From: Paludibacteraceae bacterium
GTDB taxonomy: Bacteria; Bacteroidota; Bacteroidia; Bacteroidales; Paludibacteraceae
Reading direction: 5' to 3'
DNA: 64,000 nt
Assembly (NCBI GenBank): GCA_018433525.1
Contig: JAHDRA010000031.1
Coordinates: 51,508 to 115,507, forward strand
Numbering within the stretch: position 1 is the stretch's first letter; every line of letters starts with the position of its first letter. Positions 46,615-58,642 of this stretch are shown here, piece by piece. Below the pieces are notes generated by a model. That model made no database searches, was not told the origin of the DNA, and worked only from the letters and a program-made list of their open reading frames with translations. A program made the translations under genes and the position numbers.

Positions 46615-49578
46615 ATGAACACTTTAAGTATTAATAAGTTATATTTTAAAGACACTTCTTTTGCCAACTTAATGACGCATCGGATTTATAATATTTTACT
46701 TTATGCCAGTAAATACGATGCTTTTGTGCTGGAAGAAGACGGACGCATTGATGAACAAATTTTCAACGAATATACAGCTTTGAATTTGCGTTATCCGCCC
46801 CGTTTTACACTTGTTTCGAATCAGGAGGAGGCCAATGAGTTGCTTCGTACCCGTACTTTTGAACTGATTATTTCCATGCCGAGTGGCGATAGTATAAATC
46901 CTTTTGAATGGGCAAAAGATGTAAAAAAAGAATATCCCGAAATCCCTATTGTGGTGCTTACTCCTTTTTCTTCATCCATTTCTCAACGATTGGCACACGA
47001 GGATTTGAGTGCCATCGATTATGTTTTCAGCTGGTTGGGTAATTCCGATATTTTGTTGGCTATCATCAAACTGATTGAAGACAGAATGAATGTGGAACAA
47101 GATGTCAATTCGGTTGGTGTTCAGGTTATTCTTTTTGTTGAGGACTCCATACGCTGGTATTCATCCATTGTTCCTCATTTATACAAATACGTTTTTAAGC
47201 AGTCGCGTTCATTTATGACTGAGGCTTTGAACGAACATGAGCAAATGTTACGCATGAGGGGACGCCCAAAAATTTTGTTGGCACGCTCTTATGAAGAAGC
47301 TATTTCCATTTATAACAAATATAGCCAGAATATGCTTGGCGTGATTACGGATGTAAGTTTTCCGGAAAAAAATGTCAAAGACAAAAAAGCCGGTCTACAT
47401 TTATGCAGCGAAATACGGAGAAATGACAAATTTATTCCGCTGATTGTGGTTTCTACTGAAGAAGAAAATCGACAAACCGCAGAAGAATTGAATGCTGTTT
47501 TTCTGAACAAAATGTCGAAAACGCTTTTTATGGAGTTGCGGGAAAAAATCACAGATAATTTTTGGTTTGGCGATCTGATATTTTTTAATCCTCAGACAGG
47601 GGTGGAAGAAGCACGCGTTCACAACCTTAGAAGTTTACAGGACTGTATTTTTAAGGTGAGCGACGAAGCTTTGTATTACCATGTTTCCCGTAACAACATC
47701 TCCAAATGGCTGTATTCGAGAGCCATGTTCCCATTGGCAGAATTTCTGAAAAATATTCAAGTTGAACCCGGAATGTCCGAAAACATGAAAAATGTACGTC
47801 AAATTATTTTTGATGCCATTGTTCATTACCGAAAAATAAAAAATCGTGGAATCGTAGCTGTTTTTCAACGCGACAGGTTCGACATGTATTCTAATTTTGC
47901 CCGCATTGGCGAAGGTTCATTGGGAGGCAAGGGGAGAGGGTTGGCTTTTTTGGATGCCATGATCAAACGCAACGAAAGTCTCGATAAGTTCGAAAATGTT
48001 CAGATTGCCATTCCCAGAACGGTCGTACTGTGCACCGATATTTTTTCCGACTTCATGGAAATGAATCAGTTATATCCCATTGCTTTGTCCGATATTCCCG
48101 ACGAAGAAATTCTGGCACATTTTTTAAAAGCTCGATTGCCACAGAAACTTTTAGCCGATCTTTATGCTTTTTTGGGAGCTGTAAGCAAACCCATTGCCGT
48201 AAGATCCTCAAGTTTGTTGGAAGATTCTCATTATCAGCCTTTTGCAGGAGTTTATTCAACCTACATGGTACCTTTTGATGCCAACAGCAAAACTCATACA
48301 CTGCAAATGATAACGGAAGCCATTAAAGCTGTTTATGCCTCGGTTTTTTATCGTGACAGTAAGACTTACATGGCAGCCACCAAGAATTTGATCGATGAAG
48401 AAAAAATGGCCATTGTGTTGCAGGAAATATGTGGCAGTGCTTACGAAAATCGTTATTATCCTTCTTTTTCGGGAGTAGCTCGCTCGTTGAACTATTATCC
48501 GATTGGAAATGAAAAGCCTGAAGATGGAATTGCCAATATTGCAATGGGATTGGGAAAATACATTGTCGATGGAGGCAAAACCCTTCGATTTTCTCCCGCC
48601 TATCCCAATAATGTTTTGCAAACCAGTACGCTGGAATTTATGTTAAGCGAAACACAGACGTTTTTCAACGCATTGGATTTGAATATGGTACAGTTCGTTC
48701 CTCAGGTTGATGATGGCTTCAACCTTTTGCGTATCAACGTGCAGGATGCCATAAAAGACGGGACGCTTCAATATCTGGCTTCAACCTACAATGTGTCGGA
48801 TCAGATGGTGTATGATGGCTTATATGAAGGTGGAAGAAAAATCATAACTTTTGCCAACATATTGCAACACAATGTTTTTCCTTTGGCCGAATTGTTGCGA
48901 GAAATTTTGCGCATTGCGCAGGAAGGCATGGGGCGACCGGTTGAAATTGAATTTGCCGTAAATTTGGATTATTCAGCCAAAAAGCAACATTCGTTTTATT
49001 TGTTGCAGGTTAGGCCGATAGTCGACAACAAGGAAATTATCAATGAAGATATCAGTGCTATTCCCGAAGAAGAAACTATTGTTCACAGTTCCAATGCTTT
49101 GGGCAACGGCAATATGACCGATATTTACGATTTGATTTACGTAAAACAGGAAGCTTTCAATGGCTCAAATAATCGGTTGATCATGTACGACATTGAGAAA
49201 TTGAACCGGCAAATGGTTAAAGAAGAAAAGTATTATGTGTTGATTGGGCCTGGCCGATGGGGCTCAAGCGACCCTTGGCTGGGCATTCCGGTGAAATGGC
49301 CCAACATTAGCAATGCCAGAGTAATTGTGGAAACGGAATTATCGCATTATCGAATCGACCCCAGTCAGGGAACACATTTTTTCCAAAATCTGACTTCTTT
49401 TGGTGTAGCCTATTTTACGGTACAACCTTTTCAGCATCTTGGTTTTTATGACCTCGATTTCTTGGCTCAGCAACCGGCAATATACGAATCGGAATACATT
49501 CGTCATTTGCATTTCGATAAGCCGCTGGTGGTGAAAGTGGATGGGAAAAAGAATATAGGCGTGATCATGAAACCATAA
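46615..49578 (+). CDS. Receiver-domain / PEP-pyruvate-binding (PPDK N-terminal-like) protein
   Basis: 987 residues. Residues about 25-150 look like a degenerate receiver (FELIISMPSGD, IPIVVLTPFSS). About 165-310 is a full receiver: ILFVEDSIRW (acidic pair Glu176/Asp177), phospho-acceptor Asp246 in GVITDVSFP, LIVVSTEEE and Lys299. About 410-825 is a pyruvate phosphate dikinase N-terminal ATP-grasp-like domain with GEGSLGGKGRGLAFLDAMI, KPIAVRSSSLLEDSHYQPFA and EIEFAVN...LLQVRPI. A further domain (about 880-987) has IGPGRWGSSDPWLGIPVKW. The swivelling phospho-His domain and the PEP-binding barrel of PPDK/PpsA are absent. The class occurs in Bacteroidetes without known function; it may be a signal-controlled phosphotransferase. 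Confidence 0.8.
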   Translation: MNTLSINKLYFKDTSFANLMTHRIYNILLYASKYDAFVLEEDGRIDEQIFNEYTALNLRYPPRFTLVSNQEEANELLRTRTFELIISMPSGDSINPFEWAKDVKKEYPEIPIVVLTPFSSSISQRLAHEDLSAIDYVFSWLGNSDILLAIIKLIEDRMNVEQDVNSVGVQVILFVEDSIRWYSSIVPHLYKYVFKQSRSFMTEALNEHEQMLRMRGRPKILLARSYEEAISIYNKYSQNMLGVITDVSFPEKNVKDKKAGLHLCSEIRRNDKFIPLIVVSTEEENRQTAEELNAVFLNKMSKTLFMELREKITDNFWFGDLIFFNPQTGVEEARVHNLRSLQDCIFKVSDEALYYHVSRNNISKWLYSRAMFPLAEFLKNIQVEPGMSENMKNVRQIIFDAIVHYRKIKNRGIVAVFQRDRFDMYSNFARIGEGSLGGKGRGLAFLDAMIKRNESLDKFENVQIAIPRTVVLCTDIFSDFMEMNQLYPIALSDIPDEEILAHFLKARLPQKLLADLYAFLGAVSKPIAVRSSSLLEDSHYQPFAGVYSTYMVPFDANSKTHTLQMITEAIKAVYASVFYRDSKTYMAATKNLIDEEKMAIVLQEICGSAYENRYYPSFSGVARSLNYYPIGNEKPEDGIANIAMGLGKYIVDGGKTLRFSPAYPNNVLQTSTLEFMLSETQTFFNALDLNMVQFVPQVDDGFNLLRINVQDAIKDGTLQYLASTYNVSDQMVYDGLYEGGRKIITFANILQHNVFPLAELLREILRIAQEGMGRPVEIEFAVNLDYSAKKQHSFYLLQVRPIVDNKEIINEDISAIPEEETIVHSSNALGNGNMTDIYDLIYVKQEAFNGSNNRLIMYDIEKLNRQMVKEEKYYVLIGPGRWGSSDPWLGIPVKWPNISNARVIVETELSHYRIDPSQGTHFFQNLTSFGVAYFTVQPFQHLGFYDLDFLAQQPAIYESEYIRHLHFDKPLVVKVDGKKNIGVIMKP

Positions 49579-49608
49579 AATTTTTTCTGAAATGCTAAAC
49601 CTAATGAA

Positions 49609-49642
49609 AACATCGAACAAGACAAAAATCCTGTTCGATGTT
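49609..49642. terminator. Hairpin between convergent genes (probable terminator)
   Basis: Perfect 11-bp stem (49609-49619 with 49632-49642), 12-base loop, 30 bases past the dikinase-like stop. It lacks a clean T run on either side, so termination strength is uncertain. Confidence 0.5.
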
Positions 49643-49713
49643 CACAATGAGAAAAAATAATTGATTTGAGGTTGTTTTATTGTGTTTCAGAGATATTTTT
49701 GCAGATTGGAATA

Positions 49714-52060
<2,347 letters not shown>

Positions 52061-52064
<4 letters not shown>

Positions 52065-52666
52065 AAATTTTCCTTCTTTATAAGTTCCTGACGCGATTTA
52101 ACTATTTTTTGAGACGATTTGGATAAATTTTCCTCATCTTCCATGAAACGTTTGATTTTACGAATAGCATCCTCGTAGCCGGGAATTTGTACTTTTTCAA
52201 ACAAATTGACTTTTTGGGTGGTTTTTTTTCGAGCAAACTCCAGCAGGCTTAGCTTTTGTATGAAAAATTCCTGCTCTATTCCGATTTGAGCCAGTTTTTT
52301 AAGAAGGGCCAATCCATCGGAATACCATTTTGGAGAATTAAATAGGCTGAAAGGTTTGGTTTTATAAACTACTTCTTCCAATATCGGTACTCGTACAGCT
52401 GCTATTTTTTTTATGTTCATCTTTACTTCTTCTACCTCCAATAAAGTAGTATCAAATTCGCCCCATAGAGCAAGCATTTTATCGTATTCTGCAATACGTT
52501 GCTCCAATTCATTTTCAATTCTTTTTATCTCTTCCTTAGCTTTTTTCACTTCGGTACGTAAAGCGCTTTCTTTGTTTTTAATTGTGGGTAAAGCGCGCAC
52601 TCTTATTTTTAAATTTTTTTCAAGCTGTTGCAGCGATGTTTTATTATATTGAAATTGTATGGACAT
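52061..52666 (-). CDS. atpD: V-type ATPase subunit D
   Basis: 201 residues, nearly all helical, forming the long antiparallel coiled coil of the central rotor (LEKNLKIRVRALPTIKNKES, VKKAKEEIKRIENELEQRI at the start; FARKKTTQKVNLFEKVQIPG, AIRKIKRFMEDEENLSKSSQ at the end). Couples ATP hydrolysis in A3B3 to ring rotation. 55 bases after subunit B, 4-base overlap with subunit I. Confidence 0.9.
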
Positions 52667-52721
52667 AAAACGTTTATTTAACTAAATGAAAAATTTTTTA
52701 AGCAATTTAACGAATGTTGAT

Positions 52722-54053
52722 TTATTCATGCTGTTTTTGCTTCCAATATTTATCTATGAATTCCTGTTTAATGTTCACCTCTGTTGGGCTGAAATATTTG
52801 GCAAAGAGTTTCCATGCCGTGTCGAGCATGGCGGTTGTGTCTATATTGACATCGATAGCCAATAATCTGTCGGAATAGTCTTTGGCAAAAGCCAATGCTC
52901 TTTCGTCATAGTCGGTGAGATCAAATCCATTTTCAAGTTTTGTTTTGGCATTGGCAGCATCAGCATAAAGTCGAACAGCTGCGTTCATTACCTGTGGGTG
53001 ATCTTCGCGAGTTTTTATGCCGATAACCAGCTGTTTGAGGCGCGACAAGGAACGGAAGGGGTCAACAATTACTTTGCCTATATCCGAATCGCGACGCAGG
53101 AACAATTGTCCTTCGGTAATATAACCTGTATTGTCGGGAATAGCATGGGTAATGTCGCCTCCCGAGAGAGTAGTTACCGCGATAATGGTAATCGAACCTC
53201 CGGCGGGAAATTGTACGGCTTTTTCATATATTTTTGCCAAGTCGGAATACAGTGAGCCCGGCATGGAATCTTTAGAAGGAATCTGATCCATTCTATTGGA
53301 TACTATAGCCAATGCATCGGCATATAATGTCATATCGGTGAGCAAAACCAATACTTTTTCATTCTTGTCGACAGCGAAATATTCTGCAGCGGTAAGTGCC
53401 ATATCAGGAATAAGTAAACGCTCTACCGGAGGGTCTTCTGTGGTATTCACGAAACTGACAATCCGGTCTAGTACGCCGGCATTGTTGAAAACGTTTTTGA
53501 AATAGAGATAATCATCATTTGTAAGTCCCATTCCCCCTAAAATAATTTTATCGGTTTTTGCACGCAAGGCAACATTTGCCATTACTTCATTGTATGGTTG
53601 ATCGGGATCGGCAAAAAATGGTATTTTCTGACCGGATACCAGCGTGTTATTCAGGTCGATGCCCGCAATTCCCGTTGCAATGAGTTCCGAAGGTTGTTTC
53701 CGTCGTACGGGATTAACTGATGGACCTCCAATTTCTCTTTCTTCACCTTCAATTTCGGGGCGGTCATCAATAGGGTCTCCAAAAGCATTGAAAAAACGGC
53801 CTGCCAGTTGATCGCTTACTTTTAGGGTTGGTGCTTTCCCGAGAAAGACAATTTCTGCATCGGTTGGTATTCCTTCAGTTCCTTCAAAAACTTGCAAGGT
53901 TACTTCATCGCCTAAGATTTTAACTACTTGAGCCAATTTACCGTTTACTAAAGCCAGTTCGTCATTGCCAATGCCACTTGCATGAAGAGAACAGGTTGCT
54001 TTTGTGATTTTGGTAATTTTGGTATAAATTTTTTGAAATGCTTTTGTTGTCAT
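52722..54053 (-). CDS. atpB: V-type ATPase subunit B
   Basis: 443 residues. Non-catalytic nucleotide-site subunit: KLAQVVKILGDEVTLQVFEG at the start, GRFFNAFGDPID, LIATGIAGIDLNNTLVSGQK in place of a Walker A, VLLTDMTLYADAL, and MPGSLYSDLAKIYEKA near 270. Full length for the Chlamydia/Bacteroidetes type. Alternates with A in the hexameric head. Confidence 0.93.
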   Translation of the reverse strand: MTTKAFQKIYTKITKITKATCSLHASGIGNDELALVNGKLAQVVKILGDEVTLQVFEGTEGIPTDAEIVFLGKAPTLKVSDQLAGRFFNAFGDPIDDRPEIEGEEREIGGPSVNPVRRKQPSELIATGIAGIDLNNTLVSGQKIPFFADPDQPYNEVMANVALRAKTDKIILGGMGLTNDDYLYFKNVFNNAGVLDRIVSFVNTTEDPPVERLLIPDMALTAAEYFAVDKNEKVLVLLTDMTLYADALAIVSNRMDQIPSKDSMPGSLYSDLAKIYEKAVQFPAGGSITIIAVTTLSGGDITHAIPDNTGYITEGQLFLRRDSDIGKVIVDPFRSLSRLKQLVIGIKTREDHPQVMNAAVRLYADAANAKTKLENGFDLTDYDERALAFAKDYSDRLLAIDVNIDTTAMLDTAWKLFAKYFSPTEVNIKQEFIDKYWKQKQHE

Positions 54054-54127
54054 TTTTTCTCAGATTATTATTTTCTCTTTTTCCGGGAAATTTCTTTCTT
54101 TTTAGTCTTTATATTTGTCAAAAAAAA

Positions 54128-55888
54128 TTATTGTTTTATCTTCCTTTCTGCAAGTATATTTTGCAGTTCATTGTGATAACTTTCGAAAGCTTGGGAATGA
54201 AATTCGGAATAGTTCATTTGTTTGCAAACATTAATAATTCGTTTGAAATAATCCATAACATCGGTAAAATTTACAAAGTTGAAATCTGATTTGCAGATAT
54301 CCATAATCAGTTTTAACATGTAATGCTGTCTTTCTATCGGAGTTACGGCATCTATATCGTCAAAGGCATCTTGCTGAAGAATAACAAAGTCTATCAATTC
54401 AGATTTCCAGAAAGTAATGTGATAATCGACGGGAACACCATCATCTCCCAGAATATTGATTTGTTCCTGAACTTCTTTACCGCGTTGAAGAAGTGTTCGC
54501 ATGTCGTTTACCATACTGATCCATTGGGGAGAAATACGCTCCGAGATGTATTCGTCAAATTCGGGATATTCAATATATTTTGAATAACTTTCAATGGGAT
54601 TGATGGCCGGATATCTTTTACTATCGGCTCTTGCCTGTTCAAGTCCAAAATAACACCGGGCTACTTTTTTGGTGCTTTCCGTTACAGGTTCTTTCAGATT
54701 ACCTCCAGCCGGCGATACTGTTCCAATAAAGGTGATGGAACCGGTTTGTTTGTTTTTTAATTTGACAAAACCCGATCGGCTGTAAAAATTGGCTATAATA
54801 GCCGACAAATCCATCGGAAAAGCATCTTGTCCCGGTAATTCTTCCATGCGGTTACTCATTTCGCGTAAAGCCTGAGCCCAGCGTGAAGTAGAGTCTGCCA
54901 TCAATAACACTCGAAGTCCCATTGCTCTGTAATATTCAGCTATTGTCATGGCCGTGTAAACTGATGCTTCACGGGCGGCAACAGGCATATTTGAAGTGTT
55001 GGCCACAATAATGGTACGTTCCATTAAAAATCGACCTGTGTGTGGATCTTTCAATTCGGGAAATTCTACAAACAATTCAACTACTTCATTTGCACGTTCA
55101 CCACAAGCAGCCATGATAACAATGTCTGCTTCGGCTTGTTTGGAAATGGCGTGTTGCAAAACGGTTTTTCCTGTTCCAAAAGCACCGGGAATAAATCCTG
55201 TTCCCCCTTCTACAATTGGGTTGGCTGTGTCTATGACGCGAACACCTGTTTCGAGCAATTTATAGGGTCTCGGTTTTTCGGCGTGTACATTTATTGCCTT
55301 TTTTACAGGCCATTTTTGTATCATATTTATTTCAAAATCCTTTCCATGTGCATCGGTAATTATGGCTATCGTTTCAGATATCGTATATTCGCCTGCCGGG
55401 GCAATGCTTTTTACCTTATAACTGCCTTCCATGACAAAGGGTACCATAATTTTGTGCGGTTGATGGTTTTCGTCGACTTCCCCCAACCATGAAGCAGCTT
55501 CAACTTCATCCCCTACCTGAGCAATAGGCTTAAAATTCCATTTTTTATCTTCGTCCAGTGGAAAATTTCGTTCTCCACGTTTAAGGAAAATACCTGTTAG
55601 TTTGTTTAAGTCATTTTGAAGACCGTCGAAATTTTTCGACAGCAAGCCGGGCCCCAGTATTACTTCTAACATGTGACCTTCAAATGTTACTTCATTGTCA
55701 ATTTTTAATCCGCGAGTGCTTTCAAATACTTGCACAAAAACATCAGAACCATTTACTTTCAGCACTTCAGCCATAAGCTTTTCCGAACCCAGTTCTATGA
55801 AACAAATTTCATTTTGTGATACTGCTCCGTCAACACTTACGGTTACCAAGTTAGAAACGATTCCTTTTACTTTTCCTTTTGTTGGCAT
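54128..55888 (-). CDS. atpA: V-type ATPase catalytic subunit A
   Basis: 586 residues. Walker A GAFGTGKTVLQ (about 227-237) with GGTGFIP before it, catalytic ACGERANEVVE, Walker B RVLLMADSTSRWAQAL, and the V-type non-homologous insert (about 110-190). ATP hydrolysis here drives ion pumping, or the reverse makes ATP. 74 bases upstream of atpB. Confidence 0.95.
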   Translation of the reverse strand: MPTKGKVKGIVSNLVTVSVDGAVSQNEICFIELGSEKLMAEVLKVNGSDVFVQVFESTRGLKIDNEVTFEGHMLEVILGPGLLSKNFDGLQNDLNKLTGIFLKRGERNFPLDEDKKWNFKPIAQVGDEVEAASWLGEVDENHQPHKIMVPFVMEGSYKVKSIAPAGEYTISETIAIITDAHGKDFEINMIQKWPVKKAINVHAEKPRPYKLLETGVRVIDTANPIVEGGTGFIPGAFGTGKTVLQHAISKQAEADIVIMAACGERANEVVELFVEFPELKDPHTGRFLMERTIIVANTSNMPVAAREASVYTAMTIAEYYRAMGLRVLLMADSTSRWAQALREMSNRMEELPGQDAFPMDLSAIIANFYSRSGFVKLKNKQTGSITFIGTVSPAGGNLKEPVTESTKKVARCYFGLEQARADSKRYPAINPIESYSKYIEYPEFDEYISERISPQWISMVNDMRTLLQRGKEVQEQINILGDDGVPVDYHITFWKSELIDFVILQQDAFDDIDAVTPIERQHYMLKLIMDICKSDFNFVNFTDVMDYFKRIINVCKQMNYSEFHSQAFESYHNELQNILAERKIKQ

Positions 55889-55974
55889 AGTTGTTTGTTG
55901 TTTCCTTATTTTTTCTCTTTTGAACTTTCAACAAAGAGAGGTCTTTTTAATTAAACATATTTTACTTATTAGAA

Positions 55975-56832
55975 TTATCTGATTTTTTCTCCGGCCTGAA
56001 GAGTTTCTTCAAATTCTACACTTTGTTTCATTTTTTCTATCAACTCCCTGAAAATTACATTTCCCTTTTCGGGAGTCAATGGTTGCCAGCGTTCTATCAT
56101 TTGCATTTTCAGAATGTAGGCCAATATTTTTTCGATGGTAAAATAATAAAAAAATGTGTGTTCATCCATCCACTGCCATTTTAAAAGATCAATTTTTTTC
56201 TCTCTTTCCATTAAATCGGGTTCTTCTGCAATTTGCAAAACCTGTTCAAGGTACTCGAATGTGCCGGTCAAACCATAATCGCGAGCATTGCTTGTTCTCA
56301 GTTGTTGAGCTATTGTGTTGCTGCCTACAATGTAATTGTGGGGATTCAGTCCATATTTTCTACAGGCTATGGCAGTAAGCAAATTATTGATATTCAAACT
56401 GAATTCAAACCATGATTTTAAAAAACTGTTGTTGCATTGCAAGGCAAAATCATAGTATAATCCAGTGAGGTAATCTTCTTTAGAAATGCCTTCCGCCCAG
56501 AATTCTTCATCCTGATAGACCGAATAAAAATGCTGGATGTAAGGCAATATTCTTTTGTCTTTGGGGTTTTCTGTTTCTTTCAGCAACTGAACGATTTCTA
56601 CCCAATCGTTGTAATTTAAATTTCCTAAAGGTTGGAGAAAAGCATCCCTGTCTATGAGGAAAGCCAGAAAGTTTTGATTGTCGTATTGGGCAAAAATCAA
56701 TCTCAGAAATTCCACATCCGAAGTATCAAGCAATTCCAAAAGTTCGTTTTTGAAATCAGCGAGAGTAAATGTAGTTTTCTTATCATCGGGAGACAAGTCG
56801 GGAAGTCCGGCAATAAGACAGTAATAATTCAT
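55975..56832 (-). CDS. DUF2764 family protein of the V-ATPase operon
   Basis: 285 residues, helical, no signal peptide or membrane segment. Begins MNYYCLIAGLPDLSPDDKK, the DUF2764 opening, and contains FSLNINNLLTAIACRKYGLN. Genes of this family lie between atpE and atpA in Chlamydia (CT309) and in Bacteroidales. Because no gene for subunit C is present, it probably takes the place of that socket subunit. That role is inferred from size and position. Confidence 0.82.
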   Translation of the reverse strand: MNYYCLIAGLPDLSPDDKKTTFTLADFKNELLELLDTSDVEFLRLIFAQYDNQNFLAFLIDRDAFLQPLGNLNYNDWVEIVQLLKETENPKDKRILPYIQHFYSVYQDEEFWAEGISKEDYLTGLYYDFALQCNNSFLKSWFEFSLNINNLLTAIACRKYGLNPHNYIVGSNTIAQQLRTSNARDYGLTGTFEYLEQVLQIAEEPDLMEREKKIDLLKWQWMDEHTFFYYFTIEKILAYILKMQMIERWQPLTPEKGNVIFRELIEKMKQSVEFEETLQAGEKIR

Positions 56833-56910
56833 AACTTTCTTTTTTGATTCTTGAATTTACGTATTTTTTCTTGATGTTTTTTGAAAAAAAATACGGTATC
56901 ATCATCTTGT

Positions 56911-57507
56911 TTAAAAAAGCATTTCTATTAGTTTGGGGCGTAAAAAATCCTTGAAATATTCTGTCAACTCTTCTTCTCCGAAATTTATTTTGTATCCTCC
57001 CTTGTCCGGTCGAATAGTAAAGGTTGCTTTTGATCTGTCGGCTTGGGTTATGGTAACACCCTGATTCAGCAAATTCTTTGCATTGGCTAAGAAATATTCT
57101 GTTAAAGCTTTGGCATCGGGAGCTTCAATAACTATAGATTCTTTTTTAGACCATTCTTTGGCAAGTTGAAGAATAACTTGTTGCATGAAATTTTTATCGA
57201 CCATAGCTGCCTTCACTGAATCGTCAACTATTTTTCCGCAAATCAGATTGGTAATTTCGGTCTTTAGTGCATTGAGTGATTGTTGTGCATATAGCCTGAG
57301 TTCAGATTTGGTATTTTCTTCGAGCTCAGCAGCTTTCGCTTCGGCTTCGGCTATTATGCGCGCAGCTTTTTCTTGAGCGGAGGAAATGATCGAATCTGCT
57401 TTCTTTTGAGCTTCTTCAATAATAGACTGTGCTTCAGCATTCCCTTTTTCTACTCCTTCCAAATAAATTTTTTCGGTCAATTCCTGCAATTTAGTATTCA
57501 TATACAA
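56911..57507 (-). CDS. atpE: V-type ATPase subunit E
   Basis: 198 residues; start either 57507 or the Met at 57501. The N-terminal half is a continuous Ala/Glu/Lys-rich helix (EEAQKKADSIISSAQEKAAR, IIAEAEAKAAELEENTKSEL), the peripheral-stalk helix. The C-terminal half is the globular head-binding domain (TFTIRPDKGGYKINFGEEEL). First gene of the operon, with a matching promoter just upstream. Confidence 0.88.
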   Translation of the reverse strand: MYMNTKLQELTEKIYLEGVEKGNAEAQSIIEEAQKKADSIISSAQEKAARIIAEAEAKAAELEENTKSELRLYAQQSLNALKTEITNLICGKIVDDSVKAAMVDKNFMQQVILQLAKEWSKKESIVIEAPDAKALTEYFLANAKNLLNQGVTITQADRSKATFTIRPDKGGYKINFGEEELTEYFKDFLRPKLIEMLF

Positions 57508-57532
57508 AGTATTTTTCTGATGTTTTATATTG

Positions 57533-57561
57533 CAAATTTAATCTTTTCTATCTAAATCAAA
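57533..57561 (-). promoter_or_regulatory. Promoter of the V-ATPase operon
   Basis: On the minus strand TTTG (57558-57561), 17-base spacer, TAAATTTG (57533-57540). Transcription should start near 57526, about 20 bases before atpE. Confidence 0.55.
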
Positions 57562-57892
57562 ACGTTTTTAGGAAAATTTAAAAAATGAAAACGCATATTC
57601 CATTTTATATTCCTGAATTGTTTAAAAAAATATTTATTGAGGCATGTTGCAGGGTCTTTTAGTTGAAGAAAAAAATTTTACGGGCAATTAACTGCATAAT
57701 GTGTTACCTCGAAAATTTTAAACAAATTTATTCTTGAGCGAAGAGTAACTGCAAACTAAACAATAGTCCGAATTTACAACTATCCGGTTTTTATAAAAAT
57801 AGGGTTAGATTTTTAAAAATATGATTTGTAAAATTAAATGATGAATAAACAATGTAAAAGTAAAGTCAACCGAATTTAATTTATTTAGGTTG
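57562..57892. other. Gene-free AT-rich stretch
   Basis: Together with the promoter this forms a 385-base gap between atpE and the lipoprotein gene. No open frame with a plausible start, no strong hairpin and no repeat were seen. It may include the terminator of the lipoprotein gene, but none is clear. Confidence 0.4.
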
Positions 57893-58561
57893 CTAATAAT
57901 TCTTCTTTTTCCCAAAGAACTTATAGATTGTTTTCTTTTCCTTTACTAAAGAATTTTCCTTGAAAATATAAATAGAATTTCTTTCCTCTCTCTGCAATGA
58001 TTCGTCGAAATGAGGAAGAGTGTCGGAAAAAATTCCTTTCAGTTTCAGGGAATCTTGCAGAACGAAATCACAATTCAGTGAATAATTTTCACCCTGACGG
58101 CTGACCGTCATCTTTCCGCCAACAATAAGTTTTTGTGTAGATTTCAATGGATTGGGCTCATAATAATTAATGACAGCTCCTAACGTATAGACCTGGTTGT
58201 CAATTGTATCATTTATTCCGGGAGCAATGGTGAAAGGTTCGCCACTGTTATCAACTCTGTAAATTCCTTCTGGAAGAAGCGTATCGGAAGGAGCTACAAA
58301 AACATCTTCAAGAAAAAGATATTGACCATAACCCGAAAGTTCATTTTGGTTGTTTATTTTTAACGAATCTGTGAACAAATTGACTGTCAAAACATTGTTC
58401 TCATTCAAATAATCGGCATAGTAATCTCCGTAAAAAACGACATAGCCCCACGTATAAGCCGGATTCAGCTCGTATTGATAAGGTTGATTGGGTGTGTTGT
58501 CCTTACAGGAGATAAAAGTCAAAATGCTTACGGCAATTGCCAATTTAATCGTTTTTTTCAT
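57893..58561 (-). CDS. Hypothetical lipoprotein
   Basis: 222 residues with a lipoprotein signal (MKKTIKLAIAVSILTFISC, Cys19). The mature part is beta-rich with many Tyr and Asn (WGYVVFYGDYYADYLNENN, GQYLFLEDVFVAPSD) and ends in a basic tail (KFFGKKKNY). I do not recognise the family; lipoproteins of this size with similar beta strands occur near TonB or lipid-export genes. It lies 81 bases downstream of the FtsX-type permease gene on the same strand. Confidence 0.6.
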   Translation of the reverse strand: MKKTIKLAIAVSILTFISCKDNTPNQPYQYELNPAYTWGYVVFYGDYYADYLNENNVLTVNLFTDSLKINNQNELSGYGQYLFLEDVFVAPSDTLLPEGIYRVDNSGEPFTIAPGINDTIDNQVYTLGAVINYYEPNPLKSTQKLIVGGKMTVSRQGENYSLNCDFVLQDSLKLKGIFSDTLPHFDESLQREERNSIYIFKENSLVKEKKTIYKFFGKKKNY

Positions 58562-58642
58562 GTTTTTTTGATTAGTATATATTGATGAAATCTATAAAAT
58601 AGCTGTCTTTATAAACAAACTTTCATAGCACTTCTTGATAAA

